Of a stretch of DNA of 64,000 bases, positions 63,494 through 64,000 are shown one piece after another. A program made the translations under genes and the position numbers. The stretch is from Passalora sequoiae (Eukaryota > Ascomycota > Dothideomycetes > Mycosphaerellales > Mycosphaerellaceae), in NCBI GenBank assembly GCA_013248845.1, contig WSQC01000043.1, positions 1,932,001 to 1,996,000 on the forward strand, given 5' to 3'. Below the pieces are notes generated by a model. It was not told the origin of the DNA, did not search any database, and worked only from the letters and a program-made list of their open reading frames with translations. Each line of letters starts with the position of its first letter. Within the stretch, counting starts at the first letter, position 1.

Positions 63494-64000
63494 CTATTTC
63501 TTCGCATGAGGGTTCGTCGGGATGCCTGTGACTATCGCATTAGCCTGCATCAGGAGAGGATCGTCCACCTTGGTGAGATCCAGCGATTTCTTCACTCTTG
63601 ACGAACCTTCTGCCTGTGCGGCCAATTGCGACTCCTTGTCACCCATCTCCTCACGCCCAGCCGCGAACACCTTGTCGAAATCGTACTCGAACCATCTGAT
63701 GTCTGGGTTCAGTCCCGCGAATTTCCACACGCCGTTGACCTTCTTGTACCAGTGGGTGTTGAAGGAGTGTGCATGTCCCTTGACGAGGACCTTGGTCAAA
63801 GTCTCGTCTTCGTACTTTTGGTGAGGGACACGGAGTTGGTGATAGCCAATGATCTCATCGTCGCTGACTTTTTCCCACTTTGTGCCACCGATGAAGTGCT
63901 GGGTCTTCAAGGTTGGGTCGCCAAGGACGTTTGGATCTGAAGCCATCTTGATGAATTCGTCGGCTGGCATTGCTTCCCAAATCTTGTTGAGGAAGGATCG
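63494..64000 (-). CDS. SCD1: Scytalone dehydratase (DHN-melanin), 3' part
   Basis: Dehydrates scytalone and vermelone in the dihydroxynaphthalene-melanin pathway. The gene runs off the right edge, so only the C-terminal 168 or so residues are seen (RSFLNKIWEAMPADEFIKMA onward); the N-terminal part with its tyrosines lies outside. Family landmarks are LKTQHFIGGTKWEKVSDDEI with the catalytic His equivalent to His85 of the rice-blast enzyme, VPHQKYEDE, KGHAHSFNTHWYKKVNGVWK with the His110 equivalent, and GLNPDIRWFEYDFDKVF. The C-terminus has a Ser/Lys-rich tail of about 40 residues (SSRVKKSLDL ... NPHAKK). Stop at 63494. The reading frame is intact through to the edge. Confidence 0.96.
   Translation of the reverse strand, partial: RSFLNKIWEAMPADEFIKMASDPNVLGDPTLKTQHFIGGTKWEKVSDDEIIGYHQLRVPHQKYEDETLTKVLVKGHAHSFNTHWYKKVNGVWKFAGLNPDIRWFEYDFDKVFAAGREEMGDKESQLAAQAEGSSRVKKSLDLTKVDDPLLMQANAIVTGIPTNPHAKK

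Overview
The window is a gene-dense stretch of a filamentous ascomycete chromosome. The evidence is short GT-AG introns (about 50-110 bp) with CTAAC/CTGAC-like branch sites, TATA-type promoters, and fungal-only families: hydrophobin, HsbA-type wall protein, GWT1, scytalone dehydratase and 2EXR/F-box-like proteins. The melanin enzyme, the small secreted cysteine-rich proteins and an AT-rich decayed repeat fit a Dothideomycete (Mycosphaerellaceae-like). That placement is inference. No tRNA, rRNA, CRISPR array or intact transposon was seen.

Layout, left to right. 1-10 kb: a CYP52-like P450, a small coiled-coil protein, a decayed tandem repeat, an HsbA-family secreted protein, a 3-kb gene-poor gap and a hydrophobin. 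10-24 kb: a large disordered protein, GWT1 (GPI-anchor inositol acylation), then an amidase and a fused hydantoinase/5-oxoprolinase transcribed divergently from a promoter rich in GATA sites. 24-33 kb: a disordered protein, the PKA regulatory subunit, and an Mdg1/Crp1-like protein with a glycogen-binding-type domain and an amplified repeat. 33-42 kb: a maltose-permease-like sugar transporter, a DHA2 drug/toxin efflux pump, a URE2-like GST, a GH43 glycosidase and a secreted cysteine-rich protein. 42-54 kb: small conserved proteins, the molybdopterin synthase small subunit, a second secreted cysteine-rich protein, a 2EXR protein, an atypical Rho-like GTPase, PRPP synthetase, and a tiny gene 18 bp behind it. 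54-64 kb: a Bem46-like hydrolase, an SRA-YDG domain protein, a lipoxygenase, a truncated 2EXR copy, and the 3' part of scytalone dehydratase running off the right edge.

The genes do not form one obvious biosynthetic cluster. The best functional pairing is amidase plus oxoprolinase (amide/cyclic amide nitrogen salvage). Saprotrophic and surface functions are spread along the window: sugar transporter, GH43, hydrophobin, HsbA and secreted proteins. Most multi-exon models were rebuilt by hand from splice sites and reading-frame continuity; exact ends should be confirmed with RNA-seq. No clearly new system was found. The most unusual signals are a repeated switch of coding-strand base composition near gene 3' ends, the SRA-YDG protein, the atypical GTPase, and the tightly packed gene behind PRPP synthetase.
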